NCBI GenBank assembly: GCA_046546235.1
Contig: JBKGYG010000008.1
Span: 1 to 38,894, forward strand
Origin: JBKGYG01 sp046546235
GTDB taxonomy: Bacteria; Bacillota; Clostridia; Lachnospirales; DSM-24629
Direction of reading: 5' to 3'
Length of the DNA: 38,894 nt
A program made the position numbers and the translations under genes. Below are positions 1 to 7,789 of the stretch, in pieces (position 1 is the first letter of the stretch; every line of letters starts with the position of its first letter). The notes beneath the pieces are model-generated. The model searched no databases, was not told the origin of the DNA, and was given only the letters and a program-made list of their open reading frames with translations.

Positions 1-52
1 GAGCAGTGGCCTTCTAAGCCACGTGTCCGGGGTTCGAATCCCTGCAGGCACG
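1..52 (+). tRNA. tRNA-Arg(TCT), 3' part only
   Basis: The window opens inside a tRNA. The anticodon loop CTTCTAA at 11-17 gives anticodon TCT (13-15), read as arginine. The T-arm GGTTCGAATCC and the acceptor 3' strand ending near 52 follow. The D-arm and 5' acceptor strand lie outside the window. It is the first visible member of a five-tRNA cluster. Confidence 0.9.
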
Positions 53-56
53 TTAT

Positions 57-131
57 GGTGGGTATAGCTCAGCTGGTAAGAGCGCTAGATTGTGGCTCTA
101 GAGGCCGTGGGTTCGAATCCCATTATCCACC
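57..131 (+). tRNA. tRNA-His(GTG)
   Basis: The acceptor stem GTGGGTA (58-64) pairs with TATCCAC (124-130). The extra 5' G (-1) expected of tRNA-His is at 57, opposite C at 131. The anticodon stem CTAGA/TCTAG encloses loop TTGTGGC, giving GTG. The T-loop is TTCGAATC. No CCA is encoded. Confidence 0.95.
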
Positions 132-135
132 CTAA

Positions 136-207
136 TGGGTAGTCGCCAAGCGGTAAGGCACAGGACTTTGACTCCTGCATGCGTAGGTTCGAATCCTACC
201 TACCCAG
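136..207 (+). tRNA. tRNA-Gln(TTG)
   Basis: The acceptor TGGGTAG (136-142) pairs with CTACCCA (200-206), with discriminator G at 207. The anticodon stem CAGGA/TCCTG encloses loop CTTTGAC, giving TTG. It lies 4 bases after the histidine tRNA in the same cluster. Confidence 0.95.
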
Positions 208-259
208 TTATGTAAAATTAATAATATTAAAATTCCATTAGTTAGTAAGACAATTTTAT

Positions 260-333
260 GGGCCACTAGCTCAGTCGGCTAGAGCACTGGACTTTTAATC
301 CAGGTGTCCCGGGTTCGAGTCCCGGGTGGCTCA
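260..333 (+). tRNA. tRNA-Lys(TTT)
   Basis: The acceptor GGGCCAC (260-266) pairs with GTGGCTC (326-332, one G-T wobble). The anticodon stem CTGGA/TCCAG encloses loop CTTTTAA, giving TTT. The T-arm is a strong CCCGG/CCGGG stem. Confidence 0.95.
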
Positions 334-351
334 CTTAACAACTAAATATAA

Positions 352-432
352 GCGGGTATGGCGGAATTGGCAGACGCGCTAGACTTAGGATCTAGTGCCT
401 TCGGCGTGGGGGTTCGACTCCCTCTACCCGCA
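352..432 (+). tRNA. tRNA-Leu(TAG)
   Basis: A class II tRNA of about 81 nt with a variable arm (TGCCTTCGGCG). The anticodon stem CTAGA/TCTAG encloses loop CTTAGGA, giving TAG. It starts GCGGGTA and ends TACCCGC plus A. It is the last tRNA of the cluster and is followed by a terminator hairpin. Confidence 0.95.
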
Positions 433-436
433 TTTT

Positions 437-483
437 AACACGCTCTATACAAGGTTTTAAGCGCTTTCTATAGAGCGTGTTTT
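437..483 (+). terminator. terminator of the tRNA cluster
   Basis: A 13-bp perfect stem, AACACGCTCTATA (437-449) with TATAGAGCGTGTT (469-481), encloses a 19-nt loop and ends in a short T run. It lies 5 bases after tRNA-Leu, where the tRNA transcript should end. Confidence 0.75.
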
Positions 484-486
484 CAT

Positions 487-538
487 TGAAAGGATAATTT
501 CCCAATCCCTGTGAGCAAGTTTGCAAAATATACTTTCA
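487..538. repeat. small hairpin repeat, copy A
   Basis: A 52-bp imperfect inverted repeat. It begins TGAAAG and ends CTTTCA, with the family core around AATCCCTGTGAGCAAGTTTG. It belongs to the same family as copies at 1101, 17348, 17423 and 30950. Its right end (536-538) supplies the stop codon of the CYTH gene. Confidence 0.7.
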
Positions 539-1012
539 GTGGTTTTTAAAATTCGTACAATCTAAAATATTAAATTTTACTAAATTACTATTTTGATATT
601 TTTTGTTAAAAGTAACTTCTTCTCCAAACCAATTAGGTGGATTAAATTCATATGCTTCCTTCTCAGACTTAAATTCTACTTCTAAGACAGTTAATCCTTT
701 CAAGTTACCGTCAAAAACGTCAATTTCTGCTGTTAATTTATTATCTAATGTGTAGTAGTATCTTTTTTTTATAATCAAGTTATAATCTAATTTCTTAGAA
801 AGAAGTGCGTATTTATTTTTATTAATAGGAATATTAATCTCTTCTCTACTTAATAGTCCCTCGGATTTAACTGTAAGAAAATAACTGTTGGATTTTTTAC
901 GAATTCTTATTACAGGATCTGTTGAAATATAACCTTGTTCAATATTATCGTAAGGTAAATTAACTAAATTAAAAGGAAAATCTGTAACTAAGAACTTTCT
1001 TTCTATTTCCAA
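536..1012 (-). CDS. CYTH domain protein (triphosphate-binding; possible inorganic triphosphatase)
   Basis: A CYTH-family protein of 158 aa. It opens with the diagnostic EIERKFLV strand, whose alternating acidic and basic residues bind triphosphate and metal in this fold. Further charged strands follow (VIRIRKKS, YFLTVKSEG, LTAEIDVF, LEVEF), as expected for the eight-strand tunnel. Family members include adenylate cyclase CyaB, thiamine-triphosphatase and bacterial tripolyphosphatases; sequence alone does not decide the substrate. I chose the TTG at 1012: an AAAGGAG ribosome site lies just upstream and the product then begins MEIERKF, as is usual for the family. An ATG six codons earlier would place that site inside the gene. 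The gene stands alone between two copies of a hairpin repeat (487-538 and 1101-1153), and its stop codon lies inside the first copy. Confidence 0.88.
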   Translation of the reverse strand: MEIERKFLVTDFPFNLVNLPYDNIEQGYISTDPVIRIRKKSNSYFLTVKSEGLLSREEINIPINKNKYALLSKKLDYNLIIKKRYYYTLDNKLTAEIDVFDGNLKGLTVLEVEFKSEKEAYEFNPPNWFGEEVTFNKKYQNSNLVKFNILDCTNFKNH

Positions 1013-1100
1013 TTTAAGTGCTCCTTTCATTAAAAATAAAGTTTTATAAAAACAACAGAAATACTATTAACATTATAATGACTCACTGAATTTAAAGGCA

Positions 1101-1153
1101 ATGAAAAGGTCATTTCAAATCCTTGTAAGAAAGTTTGCAATTGCCCTTTTCAT
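1101..1153. repeat. small hairpin repeat, copy B
   Basis: A 53-bp inverted repeat, ATGAAAAGG (1101-1109) with CCTTTTCAT (1145-1153), with the core AAATCCTTGTAAGAAAGTTT between. It has the same orientation as copy A and lies upstream of the CYTH gene, so that gene is bracketed by two copies. Confidence 0.75.
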
Positions 1154-1493
1154 ATTTAATCTATGACAAAATTAAATCGGAGTCAAGTATAATATATCAA
1201 AATATTATTGATAGTTAGTTATACTTAAAAAATAATTTTTTGATATAATTTGCAATAAACTGTATAAAGATACTAATGTGATAAAAATAATGAAGGATAA
1301 ATTGCAACACATTAGAAAAAACATGCGAATTATTGATAAGAAATTGAATAAACATACATATTATCAATGATTTTCCAGTCGCAAGAAGTGAAATATTAAT
1401 TGCATTATTGGGGTCGAGATGGTATAATAAACTTCGCGTTAAGGTTGACATAATGTAGACAGAATTTTAGACACTTGAGAAAGGGTGGACTTA
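1154..1493. other. intergenic region upstream of the opp operon
   Basis: About 340 bases with no convincing gene. A TATAAT with an extended TG (1241-1249) lacks a good -35. A perfect TTGACA at 1445-1450 is followed 17 bases later by TAGACA (1468-1473), a weak but well-spaced promoter candidate close to the binding-protein start. The octamer TGTAGACA at 1455-1462 also occurs in the fold-back element after the gene (3241-3248). Confidence 0.4.
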
Positions 1494-3185
1494 ATGAGAA
1501 AAATTTTAGTACTTTTAATTTCTGCTATAATGATAGTAGCAGTTGCTGGTTGTGGAAGTAATAATGAGTCAAATAAACAACCAAATGATAATACAGTAGG
1601 AATTGATCAATATAAAGATGTTGAGGTTTCTGCAGAAGAATTATTAAAAAATGTAAACGCAAGAAAAGCAATTTCAATGGCTTTTGATAAAAGCTATATT
1701 ACGGATGAAATATTAAAAAATGGATCAATGCCGGCAGATTATTTAGTTCCATTAAATTTAGCTTCTGATGCAGATGGGAATGATTTTCGTGATAAATATC
1801 CAAATATGAATGAATTCAATTCAGAAGAAGCTTTAGATTATTGGAATACAGCTAAAGAGGAACTTGAATTCGGTAAAGTAACAATTCAATTATTAACATA
1901 TGATACTGATAGTTCCAAAAAGATCTCTGAGTTTATTCAAGGTCAATTGGAAAAGAATTTACCAGGTCTTGCAGTAAAATTAAATCAACAACCATTTGAA
2001 AACAAATTAGAATTAGCTAAGAATGGGGAGTTTGATATTGACTTGTCAGGTTGGGGTCCTGATTATCCTGATCCAATGACATTTTTAGATCTATATGAGT
2101 CAAATGGTGGACATAATGATCCCAAATATAATAATCCTGAATATGATGAGAATATTAAGAGAACAAAATCAGGTGATTTAGTAACTGATATAGAAGCTCG
2201 TTGGGAGTTGTTACAAGAAACTGAAAAAATTCTTTTAGATGATGCAGTAATCGCTCCGGTATATCAAAGAGGACGTTCAATAGTTGCTCAACCATATTTT
2301 TCAGGAATGGAAAAACATAATTTTGGCGGAGATTATACATTTAAAACAGCAGACACTACAAAGATAGTTGATGGAGAAAAAGTTATAAACTTATCTGATA
2401 CATCAGATATTCCATCAATGGATACTAACAAAGCAACGGATACCGTTTCATTTCAAGCTATGGCTAATGTTAATGAAGGGTTATATATGCTAGGTGTTAA
2501 TGATATTATTGAGCCAGGAGTAGCTACGAATTATGATGTGTCAGAAGATGGATTAACTTATACATTTACATTAAGGGAAGATGCAACATGGTCTAATGGA
2601 GATTCTATAGGTGCTGATGATTTTGTATATGCTTGGAGACGACTTGGAAATCCAGATACAGGTGCGGAATATGCATATATGTTAGAAACAGCAGGAATAA
2701 AAAATGCAAATGATGTTATAACAGGAGAAAAGTCAGTTGAGGAATTAGGAGTTAAAGCAATTGATGAGTATACATTAGAAGTTACTTTAGAAACTCCAGT
2801 ACCTTATTTTATAAATATGATGACATTTCCAAGTTTTTATCCACTAAATGAAGAGTTTGTGGAAGCTCAAGGAGATAAGTATGGTACTTCTATCGAAACT
2901 ACATTATATAATGGACCATTTGTATTAAGTAAATGGGAAATTGGATATGAATTTGAATATGCTAAAAATCCAGATTATTATAATGCAGATAGTGTAAAAA
3001 TAGATAGAGTAAACTTTAGAATAATTAAAGATGTTGCAACTGATGTTAATTTATATGAAACAGGAGAAATAGATCGTATACGTTTATCAGGTGAGTTTGT
3101 AGAACAATATATGGATGATCCTAATTTCTTCTTAGAAGGTGAAACTGTTCTATTCTATCTTCAGTTTAATATAAACAACAGATAG
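1494..3185 (+). CDS. oligopeptide ABC transporter substrate-binding lipoprotein, circularly permuted OppA-like (SBP_bac_5)
   Basis: A 563-aa lipoprotein that should capture peptides outside the membrane for the permease encoded downstream. Residues 1-19 are a signal peptide and the lipobox AVAGC places the lipidated cysteine at 20. In normal OppA proteins the order is N-half (SDTSDIPSMD-like start, TFTLREDATWSNGD, ADDFVYAWRR, YFxxxF, ending FYLQFNINN) and then C-half (NVNARKAISMAFDK, GSMPA, FDIDLSGWGPDYPDPMTFL, IAPVYQRGR). Here the C-half comes first (about residues 53-287), is joined in frame to the N-half (about 294-560), and the protein stops right after FNINN. Every part of the fold is present once, so this is a circular permutation rather than a truncation. 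The start is ATG 1494, after AAAGGGTGG; a GTG at 1485 would overlap that site. Total length is about the family norm. No second binding-protein gene is present in the operon. Confidence 0.88.
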   Translation: MRKILVLLISAIMIVAVAGCGSNNESNKQPNDNTVGIDQYKDVEVSAEELLKNVNARKAISMAFDKSYITDEILKNGSMPADYLVPLNLASDADGNDFRDKYPNMNEFNSEEALDYWNTAKEELEFGKVTIQLLTYDTDSSKKISEFIQGQLEKNLPGLAVKLNQQPFENKLELAKNGEFDIDLSGWGPDYPDPMTFLDLYESNGGHNDPKYNNPEYDENIKRTKSGDLVTDIEARWELLQETEKILLDDAVIAPVYQRGRSIVAQPYFSGMEKHNFGGDYTFKTADTTKIVDGEKVINLSDTSDIPSMDTNKATDTVSFQAMANVNEGLYMLGVNDIIEPGVATNYDVSEDGLTYTFTLREDATWSNGDSIGADDFVYAWRRLGNPDTGAEYAYMLETAGIKNANDVITGEKSVEELGVKAIDEYTLEVTLETPVPYFINMMTFPSFYPLNEEFVEAQGDKYGTSIETTLYNGPFVLSKWEIGYEFEYAKNPDYYNADSVKIDRVNFRIIKDVATDVNLYETGEIDRIRLSGEFVEQYMDDPNFFLEGETVLFYLQFNINNR

Positions 3186-3211
3186 ATAAGTATTTAAATA
3201 AGCGAACTACT

Positions 3212-3540
3212 AAACGCCTTGTATATACAAGGCGTCAGTTTGTAGACAAAATAATAATTTAGGAATTTTCCGTAGATCCGTAGATAAATATATATACAAA
3301 ACGTTCAGGTTAAATATTTGAAGAAAAACTAAGTTCGTTCCAATTGTTATTCCTAAACCTTAAAAACTCCCTAACGGTCAAACATTTAAGGTTTTTAACG
3401 GAATAACAATCTCCACTCACTAATTTTTTCTAATCAAATATTTAAAACATCACTTATTTGTATATATATTCGTCTACTATGTATTTATAATAATTTGACT
3501 TTGTCTACACTCTGAAACGCCTTGTATATACAAGGCGTTT
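3212..3540. mobile_element. 329-bp fold-back (MITE-like) element
   Basis: A non-coding element that is one long imperfect palindrome. Each end carries the self-palindromic hairpin ACGCCTTGTATATACAAGGCGT (3214-3235 and about 3517-3538), then TGTAGACAAA (3241-3250) against TTTGTCTACA (3500-3509). Further nested pairs are 3287-3300/3457-3470 (14 bp), TAAATATTTGA 3311-3321/3434-3444, ATTGTTATTCC 3343-3353/3400-3410 and AAACCTTAAA 3355-3364/3385-3394. There is no ORF and no clear target duplication. It lies 26 bp after the permuted binding-protein gene and before oppB, so its hairpins may also attenuate transcription within the operon. Confidence 0.75.
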
Positions 3541-3638
3541 TATAGAATAAAAAATAATAACTTTAATAATAATATAATTTTATCATAAACTATGTGTAGT
3601 ATTCTAACGTGTTAAATGTAAAATTGGAGGTGGAACAG

Positions 3639-4577
3639 TTGATAAAGTATATCTTTCAAAGGGTATTTTATGGTGTATTAACTTTATTAATAATTATTTC
3701 TATAACTTTTTTATTATTGCAATTTATGCCTGGGACACCTTTTAATGATGAAAAATTAACTGATCAGCAAATAGAAATATTAAATGAAAAATATGGGTTA
3801 AACGAACCGTTGCCAGTACAATATATTAATTATATGTCCAATGTTTTAAAAGGTGACTTTGGAGTTTCATTTAAATATGATAATCAAGATGTATTTCAAA
3901 ATTTAATATTACCAAGACTTCCTGTTACCACAAAAGTAGGGCTTTTGGCTTTAGGATTTGGGACAATTTTCGGCATTTTTCTTGGGGCTCTTGCAGCTAT
4001 CAAAAAAGATACTCCTTGGGATCATTTAACAACGATTATTGCTATTGTAGGCGTATCAGTTCCATCTTTTGTATTTGCAACATTACTGCAGTATGGGATA
4101 GGAGTTAAGGCTAATTTTCTTAATATTCCAGTAGCATATACTAAAGGAAATAATTTATCCATCCTTTTGCCTGCTTTTTCTTTATCGGTATTCGTTGTCT
4201 CATCAACTGCTAGATTTATGAGAACAGAATTAGTTGAGGTGCTTAATAGTGATTATACATTATTAGCAAAAGCAAAAGGGTTAAAAAGATCTCAAGTAAT
4301 ATATAGACATGCTATAAGAAATGCTCTAATACCAGTTATTACGATACTTGGACCAATGACCGTAACATTATTAACAGGTTCTGTTGTTATTGAGAGAATT
4401 TTTGGTATACCGGGAGTTAGTTTTTTATTAGTTGAAGGAATTCAAAGAAATGATTATTTTGTGATTTTAGGTGTTGCGGCATTCTATAGTTTCTTATATA
4501 TTTCAATTATTCTTATTGTTGATATACTTTATGGAGTTATTGATCCAAGAATACGATTATCAGGAGGGAAGTCTTAA
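3639..4577 (+). CDS. oppB: oligopeptide ABC transporter permease OppB
   Basis: A 312-aa inner-membrane permease of the BPD_transp_1 family, one of the two membrane subunits of a peptide importer. It has an N-terminal membrane segment (about residues 8-28), the family's periplasmic stretch (FMPGTPF, LNEKYGLNEPLPVQY, GDFGVSF), then further helices. The EAA-type coupling loop is ELVEVLNSDYTLLAKAKGL followed by HAIRNALIPVI. It ends with DPRIRLSGG. I chose TTG 3639 because GGAGGTGG lies 5 bases upstream; a GTG at 3609 would put that site within the coding region. The stop overlaps the oppC start (TAATG). It is separated from the binding protein by the fold-back element. Confidence 0.93.
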   Translation: MIKYIFQRVFYGVLTLLIIISITFLLLQFMPGTPFNDEKLTDQQIEILNEKYGLNEPLPVQYINYMSNVLKGDFGVSFKYDNQDVFQNLILPRLPVTTKVGLLALGFGTIFGIFLGALAAIKKDTPWDHLTTIIAIVGVSVPSFVFATLLQYGIGVKANFLNIPVAYTKGNNLSILLPAFSLSVFVVSSTARFMRTELVEVLNSDYTLLAKAKGLKRSQVIYRHAIRNALIPVITILGPMTVTLLTGSVVIERIFGIPGVSFLLVEGIQRNDYFVILGVAAFYSFLYISIILIVDILYGVIDPRIRLSGGKS

Positions 4578-5806
4578 TGAAAGAAAAAGAAAAGAAATTG
4601 TCAAAAAAGATGTTTAGTCCTGTTAAGATAGATGCTTCTCTTCAAGAAAAAATAGAACGCCCTTCATTGACTTTTTGGCAAGATGCCAGAAGAAGATTGT
4701 TTAAAAATAAGGGTGCAATAATCGGTATGATAATTCTTGGGATAATTATAATAATGGCGTTTGTAGGACCAATGATGAATAATTATCGATATGACCAACA
4801 AATAGAACCACTAAAAAAGCATAATAAATTACCACCAAGAATACCTAGATTAGAAGATATAGGTATTTTTGATGGGACAGTTGTTAAAACAGTTAATGAA
4901 AATAGGTTAAATCAATATAGTGAAGATGCATATGAAGTAATTAAAGAGATTCAAAAAACAACAGAGTTAGAAGTGCCAGAAATTTCTCTTTCAAGGTACG
5001 AAGAAGGAGCTTATGAGGTAGTTGATGAAATTACCAATGAGTCTGGTATTAAAATATTTAAAATAGCTATTAAGCAAACAGAGTATAGAGTAAGAGAGTA
5101 TTCTTATATTCATCATGGAATTGAAGATGAATATTATTGGTTTGGAACAGATGAGCTGGCCAGAGACATTTGGACAAGAGTATGGAAAGGCACTCAAATA
5201 TCCCTTTATATTGGGTTGCTGGCTGCTATACTTGATATGCTTATTGGAGTTACTTATGGAAGTATAGCAGGCTACTATGGAGGGAAAATAGATATATATA
5301 TGATGCGTTTAATAGAAATTATACAAGGTATTCCGGCATTAGTTATTATAATATTGTTTATTTTAATAATGGAGCCAGGTATATTACCAATATCTCTAGC
5401 AATAGCTATAACGGGTTGGATGAGTATGGCTAGAGTAGTTAGATCACAGTTTTTAAAGCTTAAATCACAAGAATTTGTTTTGGCAGCAAAAACTTTAGGT
5501 ACTCCCAATGTTACTTTAATTAAAAAACATTTAATACCTAATATAGTTGGACAAGTTATTGTAATGATTACTTTTTCTATTCCTGGAGCTATTTTCTATG
5601 AAGCCTTTTTGGCATTTGTTGGGTTGGGGATACCTGCACCAAATGCATCTTTAGGTGTGCTTATTAATGAAAGTGTTGGGTTTTTAAGATCCTATCCATC
5701 AATGTTATTTATTCCCACGGCAGTATTGAGTTTATTAATGTTAAGTATTAATATATTTGCTAATGGTTTAAGAGATGCTCTTGATCCAAGAATGCGAAAT
5801 AATTAA
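4577..5806 (+). CDS. oppC: oligopeptide ABC transporter permease OppC
   Basis: A 409-aa permease, the partner of OppB. Its N-terminal cytoplasmic segment (WQDARRRLFKNKGAIIG) and first helix (about 47-66) are followed by an unusually long extracytoplasmic loop of over 100 residues. The loop ends at YYWFGTDELARDIWTRVWKG, the usual OppC motif. Five helices and the EAA loop (QEFVLAAKTLGTPNVTLIKKHLIPN) follow, and it ends GLRDALDPRMR. The long loop contains two similar stretches of about 28 residues (SEDAYEVIKEIQ and YEEGAYEVVDEIT). The start codon shares one base with the oppB stop and has AGGAGGG upstream. Long loops occur in Firmicute OppC proteins; the internal duplication is what I see here. 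Confidence 0.93.
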   Translation: MKEKEKKLSKKMFSPVKIDASLQEKIERPSLTFWQDARRRLFKNKGAIIGMIILGIIIIMAFVGPMMNNYRYDQQIEPLKKHNKLPPRIPRLEDIGIFDGTVVKTVNENRLNQYSEDAYEVIKEIQKTTELEVPEISLSRYEEGAYEVVDEITNESGIKIFKIAIKQTEYRVREYSYIHHGIEDEYYWFGTDELARDIWTRVWKGTQISLYIGLLAAILDMLIGVTYGSIAGYYGGKIDIYMMRLIEIIQGIPALVIIILFILIMEPGILPISLAIAITGWMSMARVVRSQFLKLKSQEFVLAAKTLGTPNVTLIKKHLIPNIVGQVIVMITFSIPGAIFYEAFLAFVGLGIPAPNASLGVLINESVGFLRSYPSMLFIPTAVLSLLMLSINIFANGLRDALDPRMRNN

Positions 5807-5820
5807 AGGAGGCGAAATAA

Positions 5821-6855
5821 TTGAGCAAAAAACTTATAAAAGTAAAAAATTTGGCTGTCTCCTTTACTACGCATGGTGGTGAAGTGCAGGCAGTAAGAGG
5901 AGTTAGTTTTGAACTTTCACAAGGAGAAACTCTTGCAATAGTGGGTGAATCTGGTTCAGGTAAATCTGTAGCATCAAAAGCATTGATGGGAATTATAGCT
6001 GAAAATGGAAAAATAAAAAAGGGATCTATTAGATTCGGGAATAAAGAAATATCTAATATGAAAGAAAAAGAATTACAAAAATTACGCGGTAAAGAAATAG
6101 CAATGATTTTTCAGGATCCTATGACGTCACTTAATCCAGTTATGACTGTTGGAAAACAAATAATGGAAGGGATAATAAAACATCAAGGGTTAAAAAAGAA
6201 AAAAGCTAAAGAAAAAGCTATTGAACTAATTAAACTGGTAGGGATAGATGAACCCCAAAAAAGATTTAAGCAATATCCACATCAATTTTCTGGTGGTATG
6301 AGACAAAGGATAGTAATTGCTATAGCACTTTCTTGTAATCCTAAGATACTTATTGCTGATGAGCCTACAACAGCTTTGGATGTTACGATTCAAGCTCAAA
6401 TATTAGAGTTGATAAAAGAACTTCAAAATAAAACAGGAGTAGCTGTTATTTTTATAACCCATGATTTAGGTGTTGTTGCAAATGTTGCTGATAGAGTAGC
6501 TGTTATGTATGCAGGTAAAATTGTAGAAATAGGTTCAGCGAATGAAATATTTTATGAGCCAAGACACCCATATACTTGGGGATTGTTAGCTTCTATGCCT
6601 AGTTTGGATTCTGAAGAGGATGAACTTTATTCTATTCCAGGTTCTCCTCCAGATTTATTAAATCCACCAAAGGGAGATGCATTTGCAAGACGTAGTGAGT
6701 ATGGATTAAAAATAGATTATGAAAAAGAACCACCTTATTTTAAAGTCTCTAATTCTCATTATGTAGCAACTTGGTTATTACACGAATTAGCGCCTAAAGT
6801 AAAGCCGCCTTCAGCAATTCAAAAACTTTGGGAGGAGGCAGGTATTAATGCCTAA
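5821..6855 (+). CDS. oppD: oligopeptide ABC transporter ATP-binding protein OppD
   Basis: A 344-aa ATPase subunit that powers peptide import on the cytoplasmic face. Walker A is GESGSGKS at 42-49, the Q-loop FQDPMTSLNP follows, the ABC signature is FSGGMRQR near 156, Walker B is ILIADEP near 178, and the switch histidine is in FITHDLG. The C-terminal oligopeptide-transporter extension is present (HPYTWGLLASMPSL, IPGSPPDLLNPPKGDAF), although the four-cysteine iron-sulfur motif seen in many OppD proteins is not: the expected region reads FARRSEYG. The start is TTG with AAAGGAGG 8 bases upstream. The 3' end overlaps oppF by 8 bases. Confidence 0.94.
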   Translation: MSKKLIKVKNLAVSFTTHGGEVQAVRGVSFELSQGETLAIVGESGSGKSVASKALMGIIAENGKIKKGSIRFGNKEISNMKEKELQKLRGKEIAMIFQDPMTSLNPVMTVGKQIMEGIIKHQGLKKKKAKEKAIELIKLVGIDEPQKRFKQYPHQFSGGMRQRIVIAIALSCNPKILIADEPTTALDVTIQAQILELIKELQNKTGVAVIFITHDLGVVANVADRVAVMYAGKIVEIGSANEIFYEPRHPYTWGLLASMPSLDSEEDELYSIPGSPPDLLNPPKGDAFARRSEYGLKIDYEKEPPYFKVSNSHYVATWLLHELAPKVKPPSAIQKLWEEAGINA

Positions 6856-7789
6856 AAAGCTACTAGAAGTAAGGAATTTAAAACAATATTTCAAATTAAA
6901 TCGGCGTTCTACTGTGAAAGCAGTAGATGGTATTTCATTTGATATTTATAAAGGAGAAACATTTGGGCTTGTAGGAGAATCAGGATCGGGTAAATCAACA
7001 ACTGGGAGAACGATTATTCGTTTGTATGAAGCAACAGGCGGAGAAATTCTTTTTAATGGAGAAAATATTCAAGGGAAGTTATCAAAGAATAGAGAAAAAG
7101 ATATAAACAAAAAGATACAAATGATTTTTCAAGATCCACAAGCATCACTAAATCCAAGAATGATAGTATCAGATATAATTGCAGAAGGTATGGATGTTCA
7201 TGGGTTAATAAAAGATAAAAACGAGCGTCTTAAAAAAGTTTACGATCTATTAGAAACAGTTGGTTTAAATAAGGAACATGCGTCTAGATATCCTCATGAA
7301 TTTTCTGGGGGTCAAAGGCAAAGGATAGGTATAGCAAGAGCTTTGGCTATTGAACCAGAACTAATTATTGCAGATGAACCTATATCTGCACTAGATGTAT
7401 CTATACAAGCTCAAGTAGTTAACTTAATGAATAAATTAAAAAAAGATAGAGGATTAACATATCTTTTTATTGCACATGATTTATCAATGGTTAAATATAT
7501 TAGTGATAGAGTAGGAGTAATGAATAGAGGTAAACTTGTCGAGCTAGCTGATAGTTCAACATTATACGAAAATCCATTACATCCATATACAAAATCTCTT
7601 TTATCTGCGATACCTTTACCAGATCCAATAACAGAAAGAAAACGCAAAAGGATTCATTATAATCCAATAATGCATGATTATAGGACGCACAAGCCTAAGT
7701 GGGTAGAAATAGAAAAAGGACATTGGGTTTATGGATCCGAGCCAGAATTAGAAGAATATAATAAAGAGATAAAATCCTATAATAAATAA
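6848..7789 (+). CDS. oppF: oligopeptide ABC transporter ATP-binding protein OppF
   Basis: A 313-aa second ATPase subunit, which forms a heterodimer with OppD. Walker A is GESGSGKS at 43-50, the Q-loop FQDPQASLNP follows, the signature FSGGQRQRIGIARAL starts near 152, Walker B IIADEPISALD is near 173, and the switch histidine is in FIAHDLS. The C-terminal HPYTKSLLSAIPLPDP is the usual OppF extension, and it ends in a charged tail (HWVYGSEPELEEY). The ATG lies inside the last codons of oppD, indicating translational coupling. Its last 13 bases overlap the convergent gene at 7777, and a hairpin at 7811-7854 should end the operon transcript. Confidence 0.94.
   Translation: MPKKLLEVRNLKQYFKLNRRSTVKAVDGISFDIYKGETFGLVGESGSGKSTTGRTIIRLYEATGGEILFNGENIQGKLSKNREKDINKKIQMIFQDPQASLNPRMIVSDIIAEGMDVHGLIKDKNERLKKVYDLLETVGLNKEHASRYPHEFSGGQRQRIGIARALAIEPELIIADEPISALDVSIQAQVVNLMNKLKKDRGLTYLFIAHDLSMVKYISDRVGVMNRGKLVELADSSTLYENPLHPYTKSLLSAIPLPDPITERKRKRIHYNPIMHDYRTHKPKWVEIEKGHWVYGSEPELEEYNKEIKSYNK

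Noticed and set aside
1215..1451. Minus-strand open frame of 78 codons
   Set aside because: Low-complexity hydrophobic translation of AT-rich DNA with no ribosome site or recognisable family.
1381..1458. C-terminal remnant of an IS3-type transposase (frame ending SRWYNKLRVKVDIM)
   Set aside because: Only a few residues resemble the family and an in-frame stop lies just upstream; too short to support.
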